Counted from the first letter of the stretch, positions 7,568-17,524 are shown. The stretch is DNA of 64,000 nucleotides from Sphingomonas hankookensis (GCF_028551275.1 NZ_CP117025.1:2041501-2105500); one strand, 5' to 3'. Program-made: numbers and translations. The notes: generated by a model not told the origin, from the letters alone.

Positions 7568-10321
7568 ATGCGGTATTCATCTCAAGCGTCGACGTGCGCC
7601 AAATTGGCGCGGGGGTCGAGCATCACGGCATTGATGGTCGCAGGGCTGCTGGCCGGGGCAGGCACCGCTGTTGCGCAGACCGCGCCGGCGCAGGCCGACG
7701 CGACCGATCCGACCGCGACTCCGGCGTCGGAAGAAGATACCGACATCGTCGTCACCGGCTTCCGCGCCAGCCTGGAAAACGCCGTCGCCGAAAAGAAGAA
7801 CCGCGATCAGGTCGTCGAATCGATCAGCGCGGAAGATATCGGCAAGCTGCCCGATGCGTCGATCGCGGAATCGATCGCCCGCCTGCCGGGCCTTACCTCG
7901 CAGCGTGTCTCGGGCCGGTCGAACTCGATCTCGATCCGTGGTTTCGCGCCCGATTTCTCGACCACGCTGCTGAACGGCCGCGAACAGACGTCGACCGGCG
8001 ACAACCGCGCCGTCGAATATGACCAGTATCCGGCCGAAATCATGAGCCAGGTGCTGGTGTACAAGACCGGCCAGGCGAACCTGGTCGGGCAGGGCCTGTC
8101 CGGTACAGTCGACCTGCGCACCGTCCGGCCGCTGGAATATGGGCGTCAGGCGATCTCGATCGGCGCGCGCGGCACCTATGCCGATCTGGGCAAGCTGAAC
8201 GCCGGATCGCGCGACAAGGGCTATCGCGTCAACGGCACCTATATCGACCAGTTCGCCGACGAGACGATCGGCGTCGCGCTGTCGGCCAATTATCTGGACG
8301 AACCGTACCAGATCCAGGAGTTCAACGCCTGGGGCTATGCCGGTTTCAACGGGCAGGGCGTGATCGGCGGGTCGAAGTCGTACGTCACCTCGACGCGGCT
8401 CAAGCGCCTGGGTCTGTCGGGGACGTTGCAGTACCGGCCGGTGCCGAACCTGACCGTGACGGTCGACGGCTTCTATTCGGACTTCAACGACGACCAGATC
8501 AAGCGCGGCATCGAACTGCCGCTGGGCTATGGTCAGGATTTCAACAACGCCGCCAATCCCAATGGCGTGAAGCTGACCAACACGACAGCGAACAGCGACG
8601 GCTTCATCACCTCTGGCACGTTCGGCAATGTCGAGGGCGTGGTCCGCAACGACGCGTTCGAGCGCAAGGCGAAGCTCTATTCGTTCGGCTACAACATGGC
8701 GTGGCGCGGCGATGACGGCTGGAACGCGACGCTCGACGCCAGCTATTCGAAGACCGATCGGCAGGAGATCATCCTCGAAAGCTATGCCGGCACCGGCTAC
8801 GGCCAGAATGTCGGGGCGAAGGACACGATTTCCTTCACCAGCGGCAAGACCGGCACGCGCTTCTCGCCGACGCTGAACTATTCGGACCCGAACCTGATCC
8901 TGCTGACCGATCCGCTCGGCTGGGGTGGCGCCAATCTGCAGGCGGGCTATTTCAACGATCGCATCGTCAAGGACCGGATCGCGCAGTATCGCTTCGAAGT
9001 CGAGAAGGAACTGGACAATTTCTTCGGCGCGGTGAAGGTCGGGCTGAACTACACCGATCGTGACAAGTCGCTGACCCCGGACGAAGCGCTGCTCGCGCTG
9101 AGCGGTGGCCTGCGCCAGCTGCGCATTCCCGACCAGTATGTGAAGGAGCCGACCAGTCTCAGCTATCTCGGGCTGGGGCCGATGCTGAGCTACGACCCGC
9201 GCGACCTGCTGGCAGGCGGTGTCTATTCGCTGATCGCGAACACCAGCCTCGACGTCCCGGCGAAGGCGTTCCGGATCGAAGAAGACCTGATGACGATGTA
9301 TGTCCAGGCGGACATCAACCAGGACATCGGCGCATCGATCCTGACCGGCAATATCGGCGTTCAGGCGGTCAATACCGAACAGAAGTCGTCGGGTCTGGTT
9401 GCCGCCGCCGGGACGCTGGTCCCGACCATTCGCGGTGCGGATTATTGGGACCTGCTGCCCAGCATCAACCTGTCGCTGCGCATGCCCGGCGACTGGGTGA
9501 TCCGTGCGGGTGCCGCGCGGCAGGTGCAGCGGCCGCGACTCGACGACATGCGCGTGTCGCAGGGCTATGGGTATAACCCGCAGGAACGCATCATCACCGG
9601 CGGCGGCGGCAATCCGTTCCTTCGCCCGATCCGGTCGAATTCGTTCGATCTTACGCTGGAGAAGTATTTCGGCCGGGCGGGCTACATCGCGGCGCAGGGG
9701 TTCTACAAGGACCTGAAGTCGTTCGTGTACAACCAGACCATCCCGTTCGACTATGCGGGCTTCCCGACGCCCACCGGTACGCCGCCGGGCACCCCGACGC
9801 TGGGCCGGGCCGACGTGCCGATCAACGGCGAGGGTGGCAGCATCTACGGCGTCGAACTGGCCGCTACGCTGCCGCTCAACACCTTCGTGTCGTTCCTCGA
9901 CGGGTTCGGCGTGACCGGTGGCGGATCGTGGACCAAGACGCAGATCAAGCCCACCCCGACCGCCCCGGCCGAGGATATTCCCGGCTATTCGAAGTGGGTC
10001 ATCAACGGCACGGCGTATTTCGAGAAGTGGGGCTTCAGCGCCCGCGGATCGGCGCGCTATCGCTCGACCTTCGTGGGTGAACTGTCGGGCTTTGGCGGTA
10101 ATCGCCAGCGCCGCCGTGCACTGGACGAGACGATCATCGATGCGCAGATTGGTTACGAGTTCCAGAAGGGCACCGCGCTCGAAGGGCTGTCGCTGTTCGT
10201 GCAGGGGCAGAACCTGACCGACGAACGCTTCGCGACCGTCGATCCAGCGTACGACCTCGCCGTGATCGACTATCAGAGCTATGGCCGGCGCTTCCTGGCC
10301 GGGGCATCGTTCCGGTTCTGA
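7568..10321 (+). CDS. TonB-dependent receptor for alpha-glucan oligosaccharides (MalA-like)
   Basis: This is a 917-residue outer-membrane receptor. It has a signal peptide (residues ~1-37, ending GTAVAQ), a TonB-box-like DIVVTGF (~59-65), a plug domain with IGKLPDASIAESIARLPGL and SIRGFAPDFSTTLLNGR, and a beta-barrel ending in aromatic GASFRF, as expected for recognition by the barrel assembly machinery. The sequence type (SIS.EDIGKLPD plug) is that of the carbohydrate TonB receptors common in Sphingomonas, Caulobacter and Xanthomonas. GGGGAGGA precedes the ATG. It heads the alpha-glucan locus, so maltodextrins are the likely cargo; this is inferred from neighbours. A strong hairpin after the stop probably reduces transcription of the next genes. 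Confidence 0.92.
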   Translation: MRYSSQASTCAKLARGSSITALMVAGLLAGAGTAVAQTAPAQADATDPTATPASEEDTDIVVTGFRASLENAVAEKKNRDQVVESISAEDIGKLPDASIAESIARLPGLTSQRVSGRSNSISIRGFAPDFSTTLLNGREQTSTGDNRAVEYDQYPAEIMSQVLVYKTGQANLVGQGLSGTVDLRTVRPLEYGRQAISIGARGTYADLGKLNAGSRDKGYRVNGTYIDQFADETIGVALSANYLDEPYQIQEFNAWGYAGFNGQGVIGGSKSYVTSTRLKRLGLSGTLQYRPVPNLTVTVDGFYSDFNDDQIKRGIELPLGYGQDFNNAANPNGVKLTNTTANSDGFITSGTFGNVEGVVRNDAFERKAKLYSFGYNMAWRGDDGWNATLDASYSKTDRQEIILESYAGTGYGQNVGAKDTISFTSGKTGTRFSPTLNYSDPNLILLTDPLGWGGANLQAGYFNDRIVKDRIAQYRFEVEKELDNFFGAVKVGLNYTDRDKSLTPDEALLALSGGLRQLRIPDQYVKEPTSLSYLGLGPMLSYDPRDLLAGGVYSLIANTSLDVPAKAFRIEEDLMTMYVQADINQDIGASILTGNIGVQAVNTEQKSSGLVAAAGTLVPTIRGADYWDLLPSINLSLRMPGDWVIRAGAARQVQRPRLDDMRVSQGYGYNPQERIITGGGGNPFLRPIRSNSFDLTLEKYFGRAGYIAAQGFYKDLKSFVYNQTIPFDYAGFPTPTGTPPGTPTLGRADVPINGEGGSIYGVELAATLPLNTFVSFLDGFGVTGGGSWTKTQIKPTPTAPAEDIPGYSKWVINGTAYFEKWGFSARGSARYRSTFVGELSGFGGNRQRRRALDETIIDAQIGYEFQKGTALEGLSLFVQGQNLTDERFATVDPAYDLAVIDYQSYGRRFLAGASFRF

Positions 10322-10329
10322 TGCTCTAC

Positions 10330-10357
10330 CCCGCCTGCCCATGATCGGGCAGGCGGG
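10330..10357 (+). terminator. 11-bp perfect hairpin after the TonB receptor gene
   Basis: CCCGCCTGCCC and its exact reverse complement GGGCAGGCGGG enclose a six-base loop. No T-run follows, so it is more likely a partial terminator or a 3' stabilising hairpin allowing high receptor and lower enzyme expression. Confidence 0.6.
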
Positions 10358-10378
10358 ACCGACGTGACGGAGGCGATG

Positions 10379-11899
10379 ATGGCGATCGATCAGGAACCCG
10401 TCCGGACTGTCGCGATCATCGGCGGCGGTTCGGCCGGATGGATGGCGGCGGCGGCGCTGGCCCGCTTTCTGCCCGCCGGCACCGTCATCACGCTGGTCGA
10501 ATCCGATGCCATCGGCACGGTCGGGGTGGGCGAGGCGACCATTCCGCAGCTGCGGCTGTTCAACCAGCATCTCGGCATCGACGAGGATGATTTCGTCGCG
10601 CGGACCGGCGGCAGCTTCAAGCTGGGCATCGAATTTGCCGGCTGGAACGGCGCGGACAGCCGCTACCTCCACGCCTTCGGCACGATCGGCCGCGCGGTCG
10701 GGTTGGTGCCGTTCCACCATTACTGGCTGGCGGCGGGCGGGGGCGACCGGCCGCAGTCGCTGTGGTCGCACAGCGCCTGCGCGGTCGCGGCGGCAGCGAA
10801 CCGGTTCGACCGCGATCCCGGCAATCCGCAGGCGCCGTCCGGCATCGCCTGGGCCTATCATTTCGATGCGGCGCGCTATGCCGCCTATCTGCGTGAGCGG
10901 GCCGAGCGCGCGGGCGTCGTCCGGGTCGAAGGGCGCGTAGTCGATGTTTCGCAGGACGGTGAAACCGGCCTGATCGCCGGCGTTACGCTGTACGATGGGC
11001 GGCGGGTCGAGGCGGATTTCTTTATCGACTGTTCGGGGTTCGCCGCGCTGCTGATCGGGCGGATGGCGGGCGATCGCTGGGACGACTGGTCGGCGCTGTT
11101 GCCGTGCGACCGGGCGCTGGCGGTGCCGTGCGCATCGGTCGAGCCGATCACGCCCTATACCCGGGCGACGGCGCGCACGGTGGGTTGGCAATGGCGTATC
11201 CCGTTGCAGGAGCGGACGGGCAACGGCCTCGTCTATTCGAGCGCGCATCTGTCCGACGACGAGGCCGCGACGACATTGCTCGACAATCTTGATAGGGCGG
11301 CGCTGGGCGATCCCCGGCCGTTGCGCTTCACCACCGGGCGGCGTCAGGCGCCGTGGATCGGCAATTGCGTTGCGCTCGGGCTGGCCGCCGGGTTCATGGA
11401 GCCGCTGGAGTCGACGTCGATCCATCTGGTCCAGTCGGGGATTGCGCGGCTGTTGTCGCTTTGGCCGAGCGCCAAGCCCCGCACCGCCGATATCGCCGAG
11501 TTCAATCGGCAATCGGCGCGCGAATGGCTGAGCATCCGCGACTTCCTGATCGCGCATTATGCGCTGAACGGGCGGGACGAGCCGTTCTGGCAGGAACGTC
11601 GCGCGACGCCGCTGCCCGATAGCCTGATCGAACGCATCGCGCTGTTCGAACAATCGGGGCGGATCGTCCGCGACGAGCATGAATTGTTCGCCGAGGTCGC
11701 GTGGTTGCAGCTGCTGGTCGGGCAGGGGGTGGTCGCCAAGGGCTATCACCCGCTCGCCGATGCCCTACCCGCCGCCCGGCGTGACCAGTTTCTCGACATT
11801 TCGGCGCAACATGTAGCCGCCACGGTCGCGCGGATGCCGACCCATGACCAGTTTCTCCGCGCCCATTGCCCGGCGCCCGACGCAAAGGTTGCCGCGTGA
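10379..11899 (+). CDS. Flavin-dependent tryptophan halogenase-family protein
   Basis: The 506-residue protein has the two hallmarks of flavin-dependent tryptophan/indole halogenases: an N-terminal FAD motif IIGGGSAGWMAA (residues ~13-24) and WQWRIP (270-275, the WxWxIP motif). A lysine in FKLGIEF (K81) aligns by eye with the catalytic lysine of PrnA-type enzymes. Genes of this family are often found beside TonB receptors in Sphingomonas, Caulobacter and Xanthomonas, where their substrate is mostly unknown. ATG 10379 was chosen because GGAGG lies five bases before it; GTG 10364 and ATG 10376 are alternatives. Its stop overlaps the GTG of the amylase gene (GTGA), so the two are translationally coupled. 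Real halogenase activity is not shown by the sequence. Confidence 0.85.
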   Translation: MAIDQEPVRTVAIIGGGSAGWMAAAALARFLPAGTVITLVESDAIGTVGVGEATIPQLRLFNQHLGIDEDDFVARTGGSFKLGIEFAGWNGADSRYLHAFGTIGRAVGLVPFHHYWLAAGGGDRPQSLWSHSACAVAAAANRFDRDPGNPQAPSGIAWAYHFDAARYAAYLRERAERAGVVRVEGRVVDVSQDGETGLIAGVTLYDGRRVEADFFIDCSGFAALLIGRMAGDRWDDWSALLPCDRALAVPCASVEPITPYTRATARTVGWQWRIPLQERTGNGLVYSSAHLSDDEAATTLLDNLDRAALGDPRPLRFTTGRRQAPWIGNCVALGLAAGFMEPLESTSIHLVQSGIARLLSLWPSAKPRTADIAEFNRQSAREWLSIRDFLIAHYALNGRDEPFWQERRATPLPDSLIERIALFEQSGRIVRDEHELFAEVAWLQLLVGQGVVAKGYHPLADALPAARRDQFLDISAQHVAATVARMPTHDQFLRAHCPAPDAKVAA

Positions 11900-13686
11900 T
11901 CCGATCCCTGCTCCTCGCCCTGACCCTCGGTGCCAGCGCGCTGCCCGTCGCTGCCGTCGCGCAGGATTTCCGTGCGCGGGCGCCGGAGGACGAGGTCATC
12001 TACTTCGTCCTGCCCGACCGGTTCGAGAATGGCGACAAGGCGAACGACCGCGGCGGGATGACCGGCGACCGGCTGGTCCATGGGTTCGATCCGACCGCCA
12101 AGGGTTTCTATCATGGCGGCGACCTGAAAGGGCTGACCGCGCGGCTGCCCTATATCCAGTCGCTGGGTGCCACCGCGATCTGGGTCGGGCCGATCTTCAA
12201 GAACAAGGCGGTGCAGGGCGGGCCGGGCAGCGAGTCCGCCGGCTATCACGGCTATTGGGTGACCGACTTCACCCAGGTCGACCCGCATCTGGGGACCAAT
12301 GCCGATTTCAAGGCGCTGGTCGATGCGGCACATGCGCGTGGGATGAAGGTCTATATGGACATCATCGCCAACCATACCGCCGACGTGATCCAGTATCGCG
12401 AATGCGTGGGGAAGGCCGAGTGCGTCTATCGCAGCCGCGCGGATTATCCCTATTCGGCTAGGGCCAAGAACCGGGGCTTTGCCGGCGATGGCGTGCAGAC
12501 GGCGGAGAATTTCGCGAAGCTGACCGATCCGTCCTTCGCCTATACCCCGTTCGTGCCGCCGGCCGAGCGGTCGGTGAAGGTGCCGGCATGGCTCAACGAC
12601 CCGATCTATTACCATAATCGCGGCAACACGACGTTCAGCAACGAAAGCTCGCAAATGGGCGATTTCGTCGGGCTGGACGACCTGATGACCGAGAATCCGC
12701 GCGTGGTGGCCGGGATGATCGATATCTTCGGCGGCTGGATCGACCGGTTCGGGATCGACGGTTACCGCATCGATACCGCGCGACATGTGAACCCGGAATT
12801 TTGGGCGGCGTTCGTGCCGGCGATGCAGGCGCGGGCGAAGGCGCGCGGTATCCCCAATTTCCACGTCTTCGGCGAAGTCGCGCTGTCGTCGCTCGACGCG
12901 GGTGGCCTCGCCGCCTGGACCAAGACCGGCAAGTTCCCGGCCGTGCTCGACTTCTCGTTTCGCGAGGCGGTGTTGCAGAGTGTTGCGGGTACGAAGGGCA
13001 CTGATGTGTTCGAGACTGTGTTCGACGGCGACGTGCTCTATGCCGGCGGCGAGGCGATGGCGCGGCAGTTGCCGACCTTTACCGGCAACCACGACAATGG
13101 CCGCTTCGCCTTCTACCTGCGGCAGGCGCGGCCGCAGGCGAGCGATGCGGAAATCCTGTCGCGGGTGATGCTGTCGAACGCGATGCTGCTGACGCTGCGG
13201 GGCGTGCCGACGATCTATTCAGGCGACGAACAGGGCTTTGCCGGTGACGGCAACGATCAGGACGCGCGCGAGGACATGTTCGCGTCCCAGGTCGCGTCGT
13301 ACAACGACAACAAGCTGGTCGGCACCAATGCGACCACCGCGACCGCCAATTTCACGCCTAGCCACCCGCTGTACCGGCAGATCGCCGAACTGGCGAAGCT
13401 CCGGAACGAGACCCCGGCGCTGACGCGCGGCCGGCAAGTGCTGCGCGCGCGGGAGGACAAGCCGGGTCTCCTCGCCATTTCGCGGTTCGATCCGATGAGC
13501 GGCGGTGAGGTGCTGCTGGTGTTCAACACATCGGACGCGCCGATCACCCGCAACGTGCAGGTCGAGACCGCCTCCACCCGGTTCCGCGCCCTGTCCGGCA
13601 CATGCGGCAGCGTGACCGCGCCGGGTGCGATCCGCCTGACCATTCCCGCCCTTGGCTATGCGGTGTGCGCCGCGGAGACCCGATAA
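11896..13686 (+). CDS. Exported alpha-amylase family protein (GH13)
   Basis: The 596-residue enzyme starts with a signal peptide (residues ~1-23, ending VAAVAQ), so it acts in the periplasm or outside. GH13 motifs are complete: DIIANHTAD (region I), GYRIDTARH with nucleophile D293 (region II), HVFGEV with acid/base E327 (region III) and FTGNHDNGRF with D400 (region IV). The likely role is cleaving maltodextrins brought in by the TonB receptor; cyclomaltodextrinase or pullulan hydrolase activity is also possible. GTG 11896 overlaps the halogenase stop by four bases (GTGA) and places the signal peptide at the N-terminus; the longer frame from 11866 does not. It overlaps the next gene by one base (TAATG). 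Confidence 0.88.
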   Translation: MIRSLLLALTLGASALPVAAVAQDFRARAPEDEVIYFVLPDRFENGDKANDRGGMTGDRLVHGFDPTAKGFYHGGDLKGLTARLPYIQSLGATAIWVGPIFKNKAVQGGPGSESAGYHGYWVTDFTQVDPHLGTNADFKALVDAAHARGMKVYMDIIANHTADVIQYRECVGKAECVYRSRADYPYSARAKNRGFAGDGVQTAENFAKLTDPSFAYTPFVPPAERSVKVPAWLNDPIYYHNRGNTTFSNESSQMGDFVGLDDLMTENPRVVAGMIDIFGGWIDRFGIDGYRIDTARHVNPEFWAAFVPAMQARAKARGIPNFHVFGEVALSSLDAGGLAAWTKTGKFPAVLDFSFREAVLQSVAGTKGTDVFETVFDGDVLYAGGEAMARQLPTFTGNHDNGRFAFYLRQARPQASDAEILSRVMLSNAMLLTLRGVPTIYSGDEQGFAGDGNDQDAREDMFASQVASYNDNKLVGTNATTATANFTPSHPLYRQIAELAKLRNETPALTRGRQVLRAREDKPGLLAISRFDPMSGGEVLLVFNTSDAPITRNVQVETASTRFRALSGTCGSVTAPGAIRLTIPALGYAVCAAETR

Positions 13687-15308
13687 TGACCGAAGCAGCC
13701 GCCCGGACGATCGCCCCCGAACCCGCCACCGCCCGTCCGTGGTGGCACGGCGCGACCATCTACCAGATTTATCCGCGCAGCTTTGCCGACAGCAATGGCG
13801 ACGGGATCGGCGACCTGCCCGGAATCACCGCGCATCTCGACTATGTCGCATCGCTGGGCGTCGATGCGATCTGGCTGTCGCCGTTCTTCACTTCACCGAT
13901 GAAGGATTTCGGCTATGACGTCGCGAATTATTGCGATGTCGACCCGATCTTCGGCACGCTCGCCGATTTCGATGCGTTGATCGCCAAGGCGCATGCGCTG
14001 GGCCTGCGCATCATCATCGACCAGGTGTGGTCGCACACCAGCGACGAACACCCCTGGTTCGTGGAGAGCCGGTCGAGCCGTACCAACCCCAAGGCCGACT
14101 GGTATGTGTGGGCCGATGCCAAGCCCGACGGCTCGCCGCCGAGCAACTGGCAGTCGGTGTTCGGCGGCCCGGCCTGGACGTGGGACGCGCGGCGCGGGCA
14201 ATATTATCTGCACAATTTCCTGAAGGAACAGCCGCAGCTCCACGGCCACAATGCGGAGCTGCAGGAAGCGCTGCTCAACACCGCGCGCTTCTGGCTCGAC
14301 CGCGGCGTCGATGGGTTCCGGCTGGACGCGATCAACTTCGCGATGCACGACCCGGAATTGCGCGACAATCCGCCGATGCCGAGCAACGGCAAAACGCGGA
14401 CCCGCCCGTTCGATTTCCAGCGCAAGCTGTACAATCAGGGGCATCCGGACATTCCGGCATTCCTCGAACACGTCCGCGCGCTGCTCGACAGCTATGGCGA
14501 TCGCTTCACCGTTGCGGAGATCGGCGGCGACGATGCGACGCGCGAGATGAAGCTGTTCTGCGAGGGCGACCGGCGGCTCAACACCGCCTATGGCTTCGAC
14601 TTTCTCTACGCGCCCGAACTGTCGCCCCGTATCTTGCGTGACGCGTTCGATACCTGGGGCGAGGATGCGCCTTGGCCGAGCTGGGCGTTCGAGAACCATG
14701 ATGCGCCACGTGCGGTCTCGCGCTGGCTGACCGACCCGGCCCATGCGGGGGCGTTCGGGCGGATCAAGATGCTGCTGCTCGCCTGCCTGCGCGGGAACAT
14801 CTTCCTCTATAACGGCGAGGAACTGGGGCTGCCGCAGGTCGACATCGCATTCGAGGATCTGCAGGATCCGGAAGCGATCGCGAACTGGCCGCTGACCCTG
14901 TCGCGTGACGGTGCCCGCACGCCGATGCCATGGGCGGCGGATGCGGAGAATCTGGGGTTCGGGTCGGGCAAGCCTTGGCTGCCGACCGGCGAGGCGCACC
15001 GGGCGCTGGCGGTGGACCGGCAGGCGGAGGACGATGCGTCGCTGTTGAACTTTACCCGGCGTGTCCTGCGCCTGCGCAACGCCCATCCGGCGCTGCGGTC
15101 AGGCAGCATGACCATCGTCGAGGCATCGGATTCGATCTTCGCATTCGAACGCGAACTGGACGGGCAGCAGGCGCTCTGCGTGTTCAACCTGTCCGATGCA
15201 CCGGCGACCTTCGCAGGCGGAGCGGGCCGGCGAGCGATCGAAACCATCGGCGATGTGGACGGGGACCGGTTCGGTCCGTTCGCGGCGCAGGTCGGGATCC
15301 GCGACTGA
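13686..15308 (+). CDS. Alpha-glucosidase, GH13 family (oligo-glucosidase type)
   Basis: The 540-residue protein has no clear signal peptide, unlike its upstream neighbour, and is probably cytoplasmic. WWHGATIYQIYPRSFADSNGDGIGDLPG at the N-terminus (split across the first strand and loop) is typical of alpha-glucosidase and oligo-1,6-glucosidase. Catalytic residues are D214 in GFRLDAINF, E278 in VAEIGG and D339 in FENHDAPR. It would release glucose from maltose and short maltodextrins imported by the MFS transporter at 17671. The ATG at 13686 shares its first base with the stop of the amylase gene (TAATG). Exact linkage preference (alpha-1,4 or alpha-1,6) cannot be set from sequence alone. Confidence 0.88.
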   Translation: MTEAAARTIAPEPATARPWWHGATIYQIYPRSFADSNGDGIGDLPGITAHLDYVASLGVDAIWLSPFFTSPMKDFGYDVANYCDVDPIFGTLADFDALIAKAHALGLRIIIDQVWSHTSDEHPWFVESRSSRTNPKADWYVWADAKPDGSPPSNWQSVFGGPAWTWDARRGQYYLHNFLKEQPQLHGHNAELQEALLNTARFWLDRGVDGFRLDAINFAMHDPELRDNPPMPSNGKTRTRPFDFQRKLYNQGHPDIPAFLEHVRALLDSYGDRFTVAEIGGDDATREMKLFCEGDRRLNTAYGFDFLYAPELSPRILRDAFDTWGEDAPWPSWAFENHDAPRAVSRWLTDPAHAGAFGRIKMLLLACLRGNIFLYNGEELGLPQVDIAFEDLQDPEAIANWPLTLSRDGARTPMPWAADAENLGFGSGKPWLPTGEAHRALAVDRQAEDDASLLNFTRRVLRLRNAHPALRSGSMTIVEASDSIFAFERELDGQQALCVFNLSDAPATFAGGAGRRAIETIGDVDGDRFGPFAAQVGIRD

Positions 15309-15330
15309 AACACGTGCGGCTTTCCACTCC

Positions 15331-15440
15331 CGTTCGTGCTGAGTAGCGGCTGAGCGAAGTCGAAGACGCGTATCGAAGCACCCTTGCCGGTCCTTCGATA
15401 CGCCCCTTCGCTAAGCTCAGTGGCTACTCAGGATGGACGG
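15331..15440. repeat. Palindromic intergenic repeat, family C
   Basis: An imperfect long inverted repeat. The left half has CGTTCGTGCTGAGTAGC, GAGCGAAGTCGAAG and CGTATCGAAG; the right half has the complements CTTCGATACG, CCTTCGCT, CTCAG and GGCTACTCAG. It fills most of the 161-bp gap between the alpha-glucosidase and GH97 genes. It was seen once in this window and its sequence is unrelated to families A and B. Confidence 0.7.
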
Positions 15441-15469
15441 AGGGAAGGCTCGGGAAAAAGGAGAAGGCG

Positions 15470-17521
15470 ATGAGGATGATGAAATGGGCGCTGGCGTTGG
15501 CCGGCGCGACTGCGATGGCCTCGCCCGCCTTTGCCGAGGTCGTGGCACGCGCGGCGTCGCCCGACGGCAAGCTGACGGTGGCGGTGAGCCTCGATAACGA
15601 AGGGCGGCCGAGCTATTCGATCGCCAAGGACGGCCGGCCGGTGCTGAACGACAGCAAATTGGGCTTCATGTTCACCGACGCGCCGAAGATCGAGCGCGGG
15701 CTGACGCTGACCGGCACGAAGCGCGACCGGACGGACACCACCTGGACGCAGCCGTTTGGCGAATGGAAGACGATCCGCGACAATCACACCGAACTGACGG
15801 TGACGTTCCGCGAGGCGAAGAACCTGAAGCGCGAGATGGCGGTGACCTTCCGCCTGTTCGATGACGGCGTCGGCTTTCGCTATACCTTGCCCAAACAGGC
15901 CAATCTGACGACCGCCAACATCGCCGACGAACTGACCCAGTTCGCCTTTGCCGAACCGGGCACAGCATGGTGGAAGCCGGCGTTCGAGTGGAATCGCGAG
16001 GAATATCTCTACAACAAGACCCCGCTCGACGCGGTCGGCACCGCGCAGACGGTGATGACGGTGAAGCTCGCCAGCGGTCGCCATGTCGCGATCCATGAAG
16101 CGGCGCTGAGCGATTATTCGGCGATGAACCTCGCCCGCGCCGAGGGGACGACGTTCCGCGCGGTGCTGACGCCGGGATCGAACGGTCCCAAGGTGTCGCG
16201 CGCCGCCGGTTTCTCGACCCCGTGGCGGACCATCGCCATCGCCGACGACGCGCCCGGTCTCTACGCCGCCAGCCGGATCGGGCTGAACCTGAACGAGCCG
16301 AACAAGCTGGGCGATACGTCGGGCTGGATCCGGCCGGGCAAGTTCGTCGGCGTGTGGTGGAACATGATCAAGGGGGAATGGAGCTGGGCGCGCGGGCCGA
16401 AGCATGGCGCGACCACCGCCAATGTCCGCCGCTATATCGACTTCGCTGCCGCCAACGGGATTCAGGGCGTGCTGGTCGAAGGGTGGAATGTCGGTTGGGA
16501 CGGCGACTGGTTCGGCAACGGCAACGACATGAACTTCAGCCAGCCGACCGAGGATTTCGATGCGGCAGGCCTCGCCGCCTATGCCAAGTCGAAGGGCGTG
16601 CGGCTGATCGGCCATCACGAAACCGGCGGGTCGGTCAGCAATTACGACCGCCAGCTGGACAGCGCGTTCAAATGGGCCGCCGATCATGGCGAGCGGGTGG
16701 TCAAGACCGGCTATGTCACCGATGCGGGTCAGATCGAGCGCGTCGATGCCGACGGATCGAAGCACCGGGAGTGGCATGAGGGGCAGTGGATGGTGAACCA
16801 CCATCAGCGCGTCCTCGACGCCGCCGCCCGCTACAAGGTGTCGATCGACAGTCACGAACCGGTCAAGGATACGGGTCTCCGCCGTACCTATCCCAACTGG
16901 CTCAGCCGCGAAGGCGGACGCGGGATGGAGTATAATGCCTGGGGCGGCGGCGGGAACAACCCGCCCGAGCATGAGGCCAATCTGGTGTTCACCCAGTTCC
17001 TGGGCGGGCCGATGGACTTTACGCCGGGCGTGCTGAGCCTAACCGGCAGCCCGGGCGTGTTCCTGCAATCGACGATCGCCAAGCAGCTGGCGCTGTATGT
17101 CACGCTCTATTCGCCGGTGGTGATGGCAGCCGATACGCCGGAGAATTACGCGCGCTATCCGGCGGCGTTCAAGTTCATTCGCGACGTGCCGACCGACTGG
17201 TCCGACACCCGCGTGCTGAACGGCGAGGTCGGTGATTACGTCACGATCGCGCGCAGGGCGGCGGGCAGCAACGACTGGTTCCTCGGCGCGATCGGTGACG
17301 AAGAGGCGCGCAGCTCGACGGTCGAGCTCGACTTCCTCGAGGCCGGCAAGACGTACACCGCTGAAATCTATCGCGACGGCCCCGGCGCGGATTATCGCAC
17401 CGATGCCCGCCATTCGATCACCATCGAACAGCGTCAGGTGAGGAAGGGCGATACGCTGACCATCGCGCTGGCGCCGGGCGGTGGCGAGGCGATCCGTTTC
17501 GTGGCACCGAAGCGGAAGTAA
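15470..17521 (+). CDS. Exported GH97 glycoside hydrolase (alpha-glucosidase, SusB-like)
   Basis: The 683-residue protein has a signal peptide (residues ~1-22, ending SPAFA) and the GH97 architecture: an N-terminal beta-sandwich (LTVAVSLDNEGRPSYSI, GVGFRYTLP), a central catalytic barrel (GVWWNMIKGEWSWARGPKHG, VLVEGWNVGWDGDW) and a C-terminal beta domain. Conserved acidic residues include E463 in DSHEPVKDTG and E487 in GMEYNAW. GH97 enzymes include inverting alpha-glucosidases such as SusB and retaining alpha-galactosidases; the starch-type neighbourhood favours alpha-glucosidase acting in the periplasm. AAGGAGAAGGCG precedes the ATG. A family C repeat separates it from the upstream glucosidase, so it may be transcribed by readthrough or from its own promoter. 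Confidence 0.88.
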   Translation: MRMMKWALALAGATAMASPAFAEVVARAASPDGKLTVAVSLDNEGRPSYSIAKDGRPVLNDSKLGFMFTDAPKIERGLTLTGTKRDRTDTTWTQPFGEWKTIRDNHTELTVTFREAKNLKREMAVTFRLFDDGVGFRYTLPKQANLTTANIADELTQFAFAEPGTAWWKPAFEWNREEYLYNKTPLDAVGTAQTVMTVKLASGRHVAIHEAALSDYSAMNLARAEGTTFRAVLTPGSNGPKVSRAAGFSTPWRTIAIADDAPGLYAASRIGLNLNEPNKLGDTSGWIRPGKFVGVWWNMIKGEWSWARGPKHGATTANVRRYIDFAAANGIQGVLVEGWNVGWDGDWFGNGNDMNFSQPTEDFDAAGLAAYAKSKGVRLIGHHETGGSVSNYDRQLDSAFKWAADHGERVVKTGYVTDAGQIERVDADGSKHREWHEGQWMVNHHQRVLDAAARYKVSIDSHEPVKDTGLRRTYPNWLSREGGRGMEYNAWGGGGNNPPEHEANLVFTQFLGGPMDFTPGVLSLTGSPGVFLQSTIAKQLALYVTLYSPVVMAADTPENYARYPAAFKFIRDVPTDWSDTRVLNGEVGDYVTIARRAAGSNDWFLGAIGDEEARSSTVELDFLEAGKTYTAEIYRDGPGADYRTDARHSITIEQRQVRKGDTLTIALAPGGGEAIRFVAPKRK

Positions 17522-17524
17522 CGA

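Noticed and set aside
7577..11749. 1390-residue open frame on the minus strand across the TonB receptor and halogenase genes
   Set aside because: It is a shadow of the two plus-strand genes in high-GC DNA. The protein is Arg/Asp/Ala-rich without domains, signal or ribosome site.
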